From positions 1-64,000 of the forward strand of contig NZ_JAIHLQ010000032.1 in the NCBI RefSeq assembly GCF_019733355.1: DNA of 64,000 nt, given 5' to 3'. Shown in pieces: positions 17,952 to 27,200 of this stretch. Numbering within the stretch: the first letter of the stretch is position 1; every line of letters begins with the position of its first letter. A model generated the notes under the pieces. It was not told the DNA's origin. It saw only the letters and a program-made list of their open reading frames with translations, and made no database searches. Made by a program: the position numbers and the translations under genes. This DNA is from Pseudomonas baetica (lineage in GTDB: Bacteria; Pseudomonadota; Gammaproteobacteria; Pseudomonadales; Pseudomonadaceae).

Positions 17952-18779
17952 ATGCAAGCCGTACAGCGTGAGATTGCTGAACAGCTCAAGGTCCAGCCGC
18001 CGTTCGCCAACCACCAAGCCCTTGAGGCCGAAGTTGCCCGGCGCATCACCTTTATCCAGGATTGCCTGACCCATTCCGGACTCAAGACCCTGGTGCTGGG
18101 CATCAGCGGCGGCGTCGACTCGTTGACTGCCGGTTTGTTGGCCCAGCGCGCCATGCGTGAACTGCGTGAGCGCAGTGGCGACAACCGCTACAAGTTCATC
18201 GCCGTGCGCCTGCCGTACGAAACCCAGTTCGACGAACACGATGCCCAAGCCTCGGTGGATTTCATCGCCCCGGACGAGCGCCACACGGTCAATATCGGGC
18301 CGGCGGTAAAGTCGCTGGCCAGTGAAGTCGCGGCGTTTGAAGGCAAACACGCGGTGTCGGTGGATTTCGTCCTCGGCAACACCAAAGCGCGGATGAGGAT
18401 GGTGGCTCAGTACACCATCGCTGGCGCGGCGCAGGGGCTGGTGATCGGCACTGACCATGCGGCGGAAGCAGTGATGGGTTTCTTCACCAAGTTCGGCGAC
18501 GGTGCCTGCGACCTGGCACCGCTCAGCGGTTTGGTAAAAAACCAGGTGCGCGCGATTGCCCGCCACTTTGGTGCACCGGAGTCGCTGGTTGAGAAGGTTC
18601 CGACTGCGGATCTGGAGGACCTGTCGCCGGGCAAGCCGGACGAAGCGTCCCACGGCGTGACGTATGCCGAGATCGATGCCTTCCTGCATGGCGAGGCGGT
18701 GCGTCAGGAAGCGTTCGACATCATTGTCGCGACCTACAACAAGACCCATCACAAACGGGTCATGCCGTTTGCGCCTTGA
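17952..18779 (+). CDS. nadE: ammonia-dependent NAD+ synthetase NadE
   Basis: 275-residue NAD synthetase: it adenylates nicotinate adenine dinucleotide and amidates it with ammonia, the last step of NAD synthesis. The PP-loop LGISGGVDSLTAGLLA lies near residue 50, with the downstream motifs GNTKARMRMVAQY and GTDHAAEAVMGFFTKFGDGA. There is no N-terminal glutaminase domain, so the ammonia-dependent type is indicated. AAGGAG precedes the ATG at 17952; the longer reading from 17901 overlaps pncB. A strong terminator closes the operon. Confidence 0.96.
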   Translation: MQAVQREIAEQLKVQPPFANHQALEAEVARRITFIQDCLTHSGLKTLVLGISGGVDSLTAGLLAQRAMRELRERSGDNRYKFIAVRLPYETQFDEHDAQASVDFIAPDERHTVNIGPAVKSLASEVAAFEGKHAVSVDFVLGNTKARMRMVAQYTIAGAAQGLVIGTDHAAEAVMGFFTKFGDGACDLAPLSGLVKNQVRAIARHFGAPESLVEKVPTADLEDLSPGKPDEASHGVTYAEIDAFLHGEAVRQEAFDIIVATYNKTHHKRVMPFAP

Positions 18780-18793
18780 TCGGTAAGTGAACG

Positions 18794-18835
18794 AAAAAGC
18801 CCGCTGGGGAGCGATCCTCAGCGGGCTTTTTTTTT
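18794..18835 (+). terminator. rho-independent terminator of pncB-nadE
   Basis: Left arm from about 18795 and right arm ending at 18830 form a long GC-rich stem (AAAAGCCCGCTG with its complement, plus inner pairs) around GCGA, followed by nine Ts. It lies 15 bases after the nadE stop. Confidence 0.93.
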
Positions 18836-18866
18836 GGCCAATCACTTTATCGACGCTGATGGCCTC

Positions 18867-18955
18867 TTCGCGAGCAAACCCGCGACCACAGTGTTTGAGT
18901 TGTTCACAGAACATGTGACCGACACCAAGCCTGTGGGAGCGAGCCTGCTCGCGAA
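18867..18955. repeat. REPIN with one diverged arm
   Basis: Arms 18867-18890 and 18932-18955. The left arm (CGAGCAAACCCGCGACCACA) carries substitutions relative to the consensus, while the right arm is close to consensus. It lies between the convergent nadE and azurin genes. Confidence 0.8.
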
Positions 18956-18978
18956 GAACGATGACGCGGTGATCCTGC

Positions 18979-19425
18979 TTACTTGACGGTCAGGGTGCCT
19001 TTCATCATCGAGATGTGGCCCGGGAACGAGCAGAAGAAGCCGTAATCGGTGCCGGCAGCCAGTTTAGATACATCGAAGGTCAGCGAGTCTTTCTCGCCAG
19101 CGCCAATGATCTTGGTGTGCGCGATCACGCGATCATCACCGTCTTTCAGGTAGTTTTTGTCGATGCCAGCCGCCAAGCCGTCGGTAGCGATCGGCTGCAT
19201 GTCGGCCGCTTTACTGATGACCAGGTTATGGCCCATCACGTTCTTCGGCAGGCTACCGGAGTGAGTCAGCTCGACGGTGAACGTCTTGCAGCTCTTGTCG
19301 ATCACGATTTCCTTGGTGTTGAAGGACATCTGATCGGTGGAGTCAACGGTGGTTTTGCACTCGGCAGCCATCAATTGGCTGCTGGCCAGCGCCAGCAGGG
19401 ATACCGCAACAACTTTGGAAAACAT
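18979..19425 (-). CDS. azu: azurin
   Basis: 148-residue precursor of the periplasmic blue copper protein azurin, a one-electron carrier linked to denitrification and respiratory redox stress. The signal peptide (MFSKVVAVSLLALASSQLMA) is cleaved before AECKTTVDST. The copper ligands are all visible: His in GHNLV, then Cys, His and Met in FFCSFPGHISMMKG. The disulfide cysteines are present. The ATG at 19425 with GGAG upstream starts the signal peptide; the longer frame is spurious. An ANR-type box lies about 73 bases upstream. Confidence 0.96.
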   Translation of the reverse strand: MFSKVVAVSLLALASSQLMAAECKTTVDSTDQMSFNTKEIVIDKSCKTFTVELTHSGSLPKNVMGHNLVISKAADMQPIATDGLAAGIDKNYLKDGDDRVIAHTKIIGAGEKDSLTFDVSKLAAGTDYGFFCSFPGHISMMKGTLTVK

Positions 19426-19497
19426 GGTGAATCTCCAAGGCAGGGTTAACAAAAACACTAATGGTTGGAAGACTGCCTGAAATCTTCGCAAGTTCCT

Positions 19498-19511
19498 ATG
19501 ACTTGAGTCAA
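19498..19511 (-). promoter_or_regulatory. candidate ANR/Dnr (FNR-like) box upstream of azu
   Basis: On the minus strand the 14-mer TTGACTCAAGTCAT matches nine of ten positions of the TTGAY-N4-RTCAA consensus. It is 73 bases before the azurin start, in a suitable range for oxygen-responsive activation. Azurin genes in Pseudomonas are known targets of ANR, which fits, but binding here is inferred. Confidence 0.5.
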
Positions 19512-19618
19512 AAATTGTATACAACTTTCAGGCTATGACACTCATCAAGACAATCTAACGGCCAGATCAGCCGACAAAACCTATGATCGGCCCATCTCAT
19601 TGATACGGAGCGCCAGTC

Positions 19619-19708
19619 ATGATCTTTAACAGCCTGTTGTGCAGCTTGCTTGCCGCGTATGCCTGTGGTGCCAGTGGCACCTGCGAAACGCCCCAGCGCG
19701 AAGTTTAG
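19619..19708 (+). CDS. candidate 29-residue cysteine-containing mini-protein
   Basis: ATG 19619 to TAG 19708 with a good GGAG eight bases upstream. The peptide begins with a hydrophobic signal-like stretch (MIFNSLLCSLLAAYACGAS) and has three cysteines and a polar tail ending QREV. It precedes the LOG-family gene by 60 bases on the same strand and could be its leader ORF or a small membrane or secreted peptide. There is no family recognition. Support is limited to the ribosome site and composition, so it could be chance. Confidence 0.35.
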   Translation: MIFNSLLCSLLAAYACGASGTCETPQREV

Positions 19709-19768
19709 ACCTTGGAGCGAGGCGTGCCAGCCATTACCCTGTGCGACTGATCGCCCCAGGAGAAAGGC

Positions 19769-20356
19769 ATGTCCCTGAAATCCGTTTGTGTGTTTTGCGG
19801 TGCCAATGCTGGCACTGATCCGGCTTACACCGAAGCCGCCGTCGCCCTTGGTCGGGCGCTGGCCGAACGCAAGTTGACCTTGGTCTACGGCGGTGGCGCC
19901 GTCGGTTTGATGGGCATCGTCGCCGATGCAGCGCTGGCCGCCGGCGGCGAAGTCATTGGGATCATTCCGCAAAGCCTGATGGACAAGGAGATCGGCCACA
20001 AAAGCCTGACTCGCCTTGAAGTCGTCGATGGCATGCACGCCCGCAAGGCACGCATGGCTGAGCTGAGCGACGCGTTTATCGCCCTGCCCGGCGGCCTCGG
20101 CACGCTGGAAGAGCTGTTTGAAGTCTGGACCTGGGGCCAACTCGGCTACCACGGCAAACCGCTGGGCCTGCTGGAAGTGAACGGCTTTTACAGCAAACTC
20201 ACTGCATTTCTCGACCACATCGTCGGCGAAGGCTTCGTTCGCGGGCCACACCGTGACATGCTGCAAGTGAGCGAATCGCCGCAAACACTGCTCGATTCCC
20301 TGGATAACTGGAGGCCGACCGTCACGCCAAAGTGGGTCGACCAAAAACCCGGCTAA
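19769..20356 (+). CDS. LOG family protein (TIGR00730, lysine decarboxylase-like phosphoribohydrolase)
   Basis: 195-residue cytosolic protein of the LOG (LONELY GUY) family. Characterised members cleave nucleoside 5'-monophosphates, including cytokinin ribotides, to base and ribose 5-phosphate. The fold's signatures are present: VFCGAN at the N-terminus, VYGGGAVGLMGIVADAAL around residue 45 and the catalytic PGGLGTLEELFEVWTW around residue 110. AGGAGAAAGGC precedes the ATG. Old annotations call this family 'lysine decarboxylase', which is misleading. The true substrate in Pseudomonas is unproven. Confidence 0.9.
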   Translation: MSLKSVCVFCGANAGTDPAYTEAAVALGRALAERKLTLVYGGGAVGLMGIVADAALAAGGEVIGIIPQSLMDKEIGHKSLTRLEVVDGMHARKARMAELSDAFIALPGGLGTLEELFEVWTWGQLGYHGKPLGLLEVNGFYSKLTAFLDHIVGEGFVRGPHRDMLQVSESPQTLLDSLDNWRPTVTPKWVDQKPG

Positions 20357-20424
20357 CTGCCAGGCACCGATACAGGGCAGAATACGCGCCGCTCAACCTC
20401 ACCTTCGACCCCAGAGGATCGCTC

Positions 20425-20604
20425 ATGGCCAAACCCAATTACTCCTTCGCCAAACGTCAACGAGACCTGGAAAAGGAAAAGAAGAAAGAGGAAAAGCTTC
20501 AGCGCAAGAAACAATCAGCTGAAGACGCGGCACTGAACCCTGACGGTGAAGTGGCGACAGATGATGCTGTTGATGCACCGAAAGATCAGGCGCCTGACGC
20601 CTGA
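20425..20604 (+). CDS. small basic lysine/glutamate-rich protein, 59 residues
   Basis: Starts at ATG 20425 behind AGAGGATC. The first half is highly charged and probably a continuous helix (FAKRQRDLEKEKKKEEKLQR). The second half is acidic and disordered (DGEVATDDAVDAPKDQAPDA). Short proteins with the MAKPNYSFAKRQRDLEKKKK-like opening are common in Pseudomonas and related bacteria; the function is unknown. It lies 68 bases after the LOG gene and may share its transcript. The longer frame from 20332 reads into the LOG gene. Confidence 0.75.
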   Translation: MAKPNYSFAKRQRDLEKEKKKEEKLQRKKQSAEDAALNPDGEVATDDAVDAPKDQAPDA

Positions 20605-20633
20605 GCCGTTTGCGCAATCCTTGAACAGAGTCC

Positions 20634-20724
20634 CTGTGGGAGCAGGCTTGCTCGCGAAAGCGTCGTGACATTCACCCCTGAATGTCACTGAGAAATTGCC
20701 TTCGCGAGCAAGCCCGCTCGCACA
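20634..20724. repeat. REPIN
   Basis: Arms 20634-20658 and 20701-20724. The spacer contains its own inverted repeat (GTGACATTC … GAATGTCAC), giving a nested hairpin. It lies between the convergent small basic protein gene and the transglutaminase operon. Confidence 0.85.
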
Positions 20725-20732
20725 TTTGATTG

Positions 20733-21626
20733 TTATGACTCCAGTGGCATAACCGTGACCCGCACATCCGGATCATGGCTCCCCCCGCCCAGAATCACCC
20801 CCCGCAATGGCGACACATCGGAAAAATCCCGCCCCCACGCCAACGTAATGTGCTCCAGCGCAGGCTGCACGTTGTTGGTCGGATCGAAATCCACCCACCC
20901 CAGTACCGGACAGAACACCGAAACCCAGGCATGCGACGCATCGGCGCCGATCAACCGTGGCTGCCCTGGAGGCGGCTGGGTCAACAGGTACCCGCTGACG
21001 TAACGCGCCGCCAATCCGCGTGAACGCACGCACGCCAGCATCAGATGAGCGAAGTCCTGACAAACCCCACGTCGCCGCTCCAGCACTTGCACCAGCGGCG
21101 TCGCCACCTGCGTCGCCTCGGCATCGAAGGTGAATTCGCTGAAAATCTTCTGCATCAGATCCTGCACGCCCAGCAGCAAAGACCGGCCTGGCGGGAAACA
21201 GCTTTGGGAGAACTCGACGAAGCTGCGCTTGAGATGCACATACGGTGACTGGAATCGATAACGACACGCCTCAAGCAGGTCGGCAGGCAGCGGCTGGCTG
21301 CTGTAGGTCAGCGCATTGCGCGTCAGCTCCCACGCCGGGGATTGATTGAAATCCAGTACTGGTCGCGCCAGCACTTCAACCGTGAGCCGGGCATTGACCT
21401 GCAATTCATCGTGGGGCCGCTCGAACGCCAGTCGGGTCAATGGATTGCCGAACACATCCTGTTCATCACGACGCGCGGTCGGCTCTGGACTGATCAACAA
21501 TTGCTGTTCGGTGCAGCGCTGCCAGGCGCACTCACGCGGCCACAGGTGCGCCAGTTGTTGCGCAAGGGACACCGGGCTGTCGTAGTGATAACAGGTGTCG
21601 TGGAAGATCTGGTAATGCGCGTTCAT
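20733..21626 (-). CDS. transglutaminase-like family protein
   Basis: 297-residue protein with an N-terminal bacterial transglutaminase-like domain (YQIFHDTCYHYDSPVSLAQQ) and a papain-like transglutaminase core. The catalytic triad region is visible as RRGVCQDFAHLMLACVRSRG (Cys), SHAWVSVFCPVLGWVDFDPT (His and Asp). These proteins are probably cysteine proteases or amidases rather than true cross-linkers. It is the last gene of a three-gene operon; its ATG shares one base with the stop of the ATP-grasp/alpha-E gene, so the pair is coupled. Confidence 0.9.
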   Translation of the reverse strand: MNAHYQIFHDTCYHYDSPVSLAQQLAHLWPRECAWQRCTEQQLLISPEPTARRDEQDVFGNPLTRLAFERPHDELQVNARLTVEVLARPVLDFNQSPAWELTRNALTYSSQPLPADLLEACRYRFQSPYVHLKRSFVEFSQSCFPPGRSLLLGVQDLMQKIFSEFTFDAEATQVATPLVQVLERRRGVCQDFAHLMLACVRSRGLAARYVSGYLLTQPPPGQPRLIGADASHAWVSVFCPVLGWVDFDPTNNVQPALEHITLAWGRDFSDVSPLRGVILGGGSHDPDVRVTVMPLES

Positions 21627-24112
21627 CAGACGGACACCGTGCGCTGGCTGACATCATCGACATGGGCGAAATGGCGCAGGGCCAGACGATCCGATACTTG
21701 CCCGCTGGCGTCGGCGATCGCTTGCAGCAGATCCGCCAGACCATCAAGCGCCGACCGCACGCTGGACTCACCAAACAACGGATTCTCCAGACAGCCCAGA
21801 TCAAAACGCCCCAGGCGCTCGACCAGTTGTGCCAGCCCGGCCTCCCTTGGCACACCGAAATCATCGTTCAGGCGTTTCAACGTGCGGGTCACCAGTTTCA
21901 ACTGGAACAACACCGCGTGCGGGTTCTGCTCATCAAGCAGTAACAGGTCGAGCACAGGAATCAACTGCGCCACCGCCAGGTAGCGAGAGCGATAAGTGAT
22001 GCTGCTGTTACCCAGCTCCAGCAACCATTCAAGTCCCGCCTGATCGAACGCCCCTGCGCCACGCAGAAACGCTGCCAGGCTGCTGCTCAGAAATTGCAGA
22101 CGCTCGATGCGCCGGCCGATCATCAGAAAGCGCCAGCCTTCATCACGGGTCATGTCGTCCAGCGCAAACCCGGACAGCGCCGCGAGCGACATCACCAGAC
22201 GATTGAGGAAATCCAGCAACTCGCCGAAGTCCGGCTCGTCGGTATCCAGTTCCGTGGCTTCACGCTGCAATTCCACCAGCGCTTGCCAGTTTTCCCGCGA
22301 GAGCTTGCCGCGCACCTGCGAAGCGGCCCACTGTAGGCGTTGCAAGTTGGAACGCAGGCTGAACGACCAGTCCTCGCCGAGCAACGCAGCCAGCAAGCGC
22401 TCTGGCAGCTCACCTTCGTCCGGCAACAGCGCCAGTCGCTCGCCGAGGTCGACCGCTGCCAGCAAGGCTTGCGGGTCATCGCCGTCGACGTAACGCGCCA
22501 GCATGATCCGCAGCAGTCGCGCACTGTCGTCGCAACGCTCGCAGTAGCGGCCAAACCAGAACAGGTTTTCCACCACCCGCGACGGCAGGTAAGGGTCGCG
22601 TCGCACCAGATCGTGTACACCGACGTTGCGTTGAGTCTTCCATTGCTCGCCGCTTGGCGCTCGATCACCCAGCACCCAGGTGTCCTTGCTCGCCCCGCCG
22701 CGCTGCATCGATACCACTTCGGCATCGGCGTCGGCCGCCACTCGGGTCAGACCACCCGGCAGCACCCGATACCCGTCACTACCGGCCACGGCGTACATGC
22801 GCATCCCGATGGCGCGGGGCTGCAACTGGCCGTCTTCGGCTTGCCAGATCGGTGCCTGGGACAACTGGGCCAATTCTTGCGCTACATAGGCGTAAGGCCG
22901 TGCCTGCATGCGCTCGGACAAGCTCTTGCGCTGCTTTTCACTCAGATCACGGCCAAATACCGGTGCAAAACTTTGCGAGGGAAAGGCCGGTTTGATCAAC
23001 AATTCCGGCAGTTTTTCCAAAGCCTGGGCCAACACCGGCGCTTCACCGCACCACCAGGTCGCGATGGATGGCAGGATCAGTTCTTCGCCAAACAGGTATT
23101 GGTTGATCTTCGGCAAAAACCCCAGCAACCCCGGGGACTCCAGCACGCCGCTGCCGAGCGCATTGGCGACCAGCACCCGGCCCTGACGCACCGCCTCAAG
23201 CAGCCCCGGAACACCGAGTGCAGAATCCGTGCGCAGCTCCAGTGGATCGCAGAAGTCATCATCGAGCCGACGCATGATCGCGTGCACCCGGCGCAAACCG
23301 CTGAGGGTTTTCAGGTACACCGTGGCATCGCGCACCGTCAGGTCGCCGCCCTCGACCAAGGGATAGCCAAGCTGGCGGGCCAGATACAAATGTTCGAAAT
23401 AGCTTTCGTTGAAGCGCCCCGGCGTGAGCAAAACCACCAGCGGTGCGTCGTCATCGCAAGGCGCCTGACGAGCCAGGGTTTCTTGCAGGGTGCGGAAGAA
23501 ACCGGCCAGATGCCGCACCTTGAGATCGCGATACATCTCGGGAAACGCCCGCGACACGATGGTGCGGTTTTCCAACGCATAACCGGCGCCGGACGGCGCC
23601 TGAGTGCGATCCGCCGTGACCCACCAGCGACCGTCCGGGGTGCGCGCCAGATCCACGGCGTACAGATGCATAAAGGCTTGCTCCGGCAGCGTGATGCCCT
23701 GACACGGCCAGAGAAAATTGTTGTGCCCGAACACCAGTTCCGCCGGCAGCAGGCCTTCACTGATCAACCGTTGCGGGCCGTACAGATCCGCCAGCACTGC
23801 ATTGAGCAGTCGCGCACGCTGAGCGATCCCCGCCGACAATTGCTGCCACTCATCAGCAGCGATCACGTTCGGCAGCAGGTCCAGCTCCCACGGGCGATCA
23901 GCCCCTTTGGGGTCGGCATAGACGTTGTAAGTCACACCGTTTTCCTGAATCTGCCGGGCCAGCAAAGCCTGACGCTGCAGCAATAGCGCCGGACTGCTGC
24001 GCTGCAATTGGTCGAACAGGCGTTGCCAGTGCGGGCGCACCGCACCACTGCCATCGAGCAGTTCGTGATAGGTGCCCGCCGTCAGCGGATAGCGGTCTAG
24101 CAGGTCAGGCAT
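21626..24112 (-). CDS. circularly permuted ATP-grasp plus alpha-E domain protein
   Basis: 828-residue fusion. The N-terminal half (to about residue 470) is a circularly permuted type-2 ATP-grasp domain, the family formerly called DUF404/DUF407 (for example NFLWPCQGITLPEQAFMHLY, LVEGGDLTVRDATVYLKTL, KPAFPSQSFAPVFGRDLSEK). The C-terminal half is an alpha-E (DUF403) helical domain (VVENLFWFGRYCERCDDSARLLR onward). Published comparative work links these domains with transglutaminase-like partners in a predicted ATP-dependent peptide or amide ligation system, whose product is unknown. ATG 24112 begins the family N-terminus; a TTG at 24133 is also open. Confidence 0.88.
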   Translation of the reverse strand: MPDLLDRYPLTAGTYHELLDGSGAVRPHWQRLFDQLQRSSPALLLQRQALLARQIQENGVTYNVYADPKGADRPWELDLLPNVIAADEWQQLSAGIAQRARLLNAVLADLYGPQRLISEGLLPAELVFGHNNFLWPCQGITLPEQAFMHLYAVDLARTPDGRWWVTADRTQAPSGAGYALENRTIVSRAFPEMYRDLKVRHLAGFFRTLQETLARQAPCDDDAPLVVLLTPGRFNESYFEHLYLARQLGYPLVEGGDLTVRDATVYLKTLSGLRRVHAIMRRLDDDFCDPLELRTDSALGVPGLLEAVRQGRVLVANALGSGVLESPGLLGFLPKINQYLFGEELILPSIATWWCGEAPVLAQALEKLPELLIKPAFPSQSFAPVFGRDLSEKQRKSLSERMQARPYAYVAQELAQLSQAPIWQAEDGQLQPRAIGMRMYAVAGSDGYRVLPGGLTRVAADADAEVVSMQRGGASKDTWVLGDRAPSGEQWKTQRNVGVHDLVRRDPYLPSRVVENLFWFGRYCERCDDSARLLRIMLARYVDGDDPQALLAAVDLGERLALLPDEGELPERLLAALLGEDWSFSLRSNLQRLQWAASQVRGKLSRENWQALVELQREATELDTDEPDFGELLDFLNRLVMSLAALSGFALDDMTRDEGWRFLMIGRRIERLQFLSSSLAAFLRGAGAFDQAGLEWLLELGNSSITYRSRYLAVAQLIPVLDLLLLDEQNPHAVLFQLKLVTRTLKRLNDDFGVPREAGLAQLVERLGRFDLGCLENPLFGESSVRSALDGLADLLQAIADASGQVSDRLALRHFAHVDDVSQRTVSV

Positions 24113-24200
24113 GGAAAGCTCGGCAGACAGCAAGGAACGGTCAGACTAACGCAGGCACATGACGCCCGGATATACGAAAAATCCGGGCGTCGCGCACGAT

Positions 24201-27200
24201 TTAGAAACGTCGTAAATCGAGCGTCATCGGTAGCTCGTCGGAGATTGTCAGATCAGGTATGGGAAGTTTCCCCGGCGTGTGTCCGATGCGGAAGAAACGC
24301 GCCATGCGCCGACTCTCCGCTTCATTGGCGTTGACCGGCAGCGTCTCGTAATTACGCCCGCCGGGGTGGGCGACGTGGTACTGGCAGCCACCCAACGAGC
24401 GTTGCATCCAGGTGTCGAGCAGGTCGAACACCAGCGGGGCGTGTACCGGGATGGTCGGTTGCAGGCAGTTGGCCGGTTGCCAGGCCCGATAGCGCACACC
24501 AGCGACGAATTCGCCCACACGTCCGGTCGGGTGCAACGGCACGGCAATGCCGTTGCAGGTCAGCAGATACCGCTGCGGCGGTAAGCCCTTGAGCTTGACC
24601 TGTAAACGCTCCAGCGATGAATCGACGTAACGCACCGTGCCACCCGCCGTGCCCTCCTCGCCCAACACATGCCACGGCTCAAGCGCTTGACGCAGTTCCA
24701 GCTCGATGCCGTTGACGGCGTAGTCACCGACCTTGGAAAAACGAAACTCCAGATGCGCCGCAAACCACTCGGCGCGCAACGAATAACCGGCGCTGTTGAG
24801 TTCGACGATGACGTCGGCGAAATCCTGTTCGATAAAGTGCGGCAACAGAAAGCGATCGTGCAGTTCAGTGCCCCACCGTGCCAGTTTCGGCGGCGCGTAA
24901 GGCTCGCGCCAAAAGCGTGCGACCAGCGCCCGCAGCAACAATTGCTGCGCCAGGCTCATGCGTGCGTGCGGCGGCATTTCAAAGGCGCGCAACTCCAGCA
25001 ACCCGAGGCGACCGGTGGCGCCGTCCGGTGAATAGAGTTTGTCGATGCAGAATTCGGCGCGATGGGTGTTGCCGGTGACGTCGATCAGCAGATTGCGCAA
25101 CAGCCGATCCACCAACCATGGCGCGCACTCCTCACCCGGTTCAGGCATCTGCGCAAAGGCAATTTCCAGCTCATACAACGCGTCGTTACGCGCCTCGTCG
25201 ACCCGTGGCGCTTGGGACGTCGGGCCGATGAACAACCCGGAAAACAAATACGACAACGACGGGTGGTTGTGCCAGTAACTGATCAGGCTGCGCAGCAAAT
25301 CCGGACGGCGCAGGAACGGCGAATCCGCCGGTGTCGCGCCGCCGAGGACGAAATGGTTACCGCCACCGGTGCCCGTGTGGCGGCCATCAATCATGAACTT
25401 CTCGGTGGTCAGGCGGGTTTGCCGCGCTTCTTCATAGAGAAACTCGGTGCGCTCGACCAACTCGTCCCAGGTCGCTGAAGGCTGCACGTTCACTTCGATC
25501 ACGCCCGGATCCGGAGTAATGCGCAAGTTGCTCAAACGCTGATCGCTCGGCGGCTCGTAGCCTTCCAGCAGCACCGGACAATGCAGTTCTTCGGCGGTGG
25601 CCTCGATGGCCGCGACCAGTTCCAGATAGTCCTCGACCCGTTCCAGCGGCGGCATGAACAGGTACAACCGCCCTTCGCGGGCTTCGGCGCAGAACGCGGT
25701 GCGGGTCAGCCAATCGGCGGATTCATCGATTTTCGGTGCGCGCTCGTCAGCCATGGCGGGCTCACCGTGACTGTTCAGTTGCGCGGCGTCCGGCAGTTCG
25801 GGAAAGTCCTGATTCGGGTCCTGGGGATGGATGAACGGATACTCCGCCGCCTTCACCCAGGGCTGCGAGCCGAGCGGCAAGCGGTAGCCCAGCGGCGAGT
25901 CTCCCGGCACCAAGCGGCAATGATCGTCGCGCAGATACCAGCGCCCGCTCTGCCATTGATCACCTTTGGCAGTGCGTGCGAGCGGCAGCACTTGGCCGAT
26001 CACTTTATCCAGGCCCTGACTGAAGACTTTGCGCAGGCGTGCGCGTTCTAAAGGCTCCTCCAGACGCGAATCTTCGGCACTGACGTTGCTCGGCAACGAA
26101 CCCTCGCGCCAGAGGTAATAGAAATTGTCCTCATAGGCAGGGAATACAAAATGTGTGGGCAGTTTCAGGCGTTCGGCGACACTCGCCAGAAAGCGTCCGG
26201 CCAACTCGCCATCGGCGCCGTAATCCTGTTGCTCGTCGGCGATCAACGCGTCGTTGTGCCAGATCGGCGCACCATCGCGGCGCCAATAGCAGTTCAGCGA
26301 CCAGCGCGGGAGTTGCTCGCCGGGGTACCACTTGCCCTGACCGAAGTGCACCAGCCCCTTCGGCGCGTAATGCTTGCGCATGCGCTGAAACAGTTCGGCG
26401 GAGAGCCGACGTTTGTCCGCCCCCAACGCGGCGGTGTTCCATTCGGCGCCATCCGGGTCATCGATGGACACGAAGGTCGGTTCGCCGCCCATGGTCAGGC
26501 GCACATCGCCTTCCAGCAGGTCGGCATCGATCTGCCGGCCCAACGCCTGAATCGCCAGCCATTGCTCATCGGTATAGGGCTTGGTAACGCGTGGCGCCTC
26601 CCAGATTCGCTCCACGGACATTTCGTGGCTGAATTGCGTTTCGCAAGGTTCGACCATGCCGCTGATCGGTGCCGCTGAGGAGGGATCGGGGCTACAGGCC
26701 AGCGGGATATGCCCTTCACCGGCGAACAACCCGGACGTGGCGTCCAGGCCGATCCAACCGGCGCCCGGCAAATACACCTCGCACCAGGCGTGAAGGTCTG
26801 TGAAGTCGACGTCGGTGCCGCTGGGGCCGTCGAGGCTTTTTACGTCGGCAGTGAGCTGAATCAGATAACCGGAGACGAAACGCGCCGCCAGTCCGAGGTT
26901 GCGCAGCAGTTGCACCAGCAACCACGCCGAGTCGCGGCAGGAGCCGGAGGCGTGTTCAAGGGTGTGTTCCGGGGTTTGCACGCCCGGTTCCATGCGAATC
27001 AAGTAGCCGATGTCTTCACTCAGACGCTGATTGAGTGCCACCAGAAAGTCGACGGCGGGCAGCGGCGTGCGGTCGATCGCGTCCAGATAGGCTTTGAACT
27101 TCGGCGTCAGCGGCAGGGTTTCAAGGTACGGCGCCAACTCCTTGCGCTCATCGGCGGCGTAAGCGAAGGGGATTTTCTCGGCGTAAGGTTCGAGGAAGAA

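Noticed and set aside
22340..23986. 548-codon plus-strand open frame
   Set aside because: Antisense to the ATP-grasp/alpha-E gene; His/Gln/Arg-rich shadow composition.
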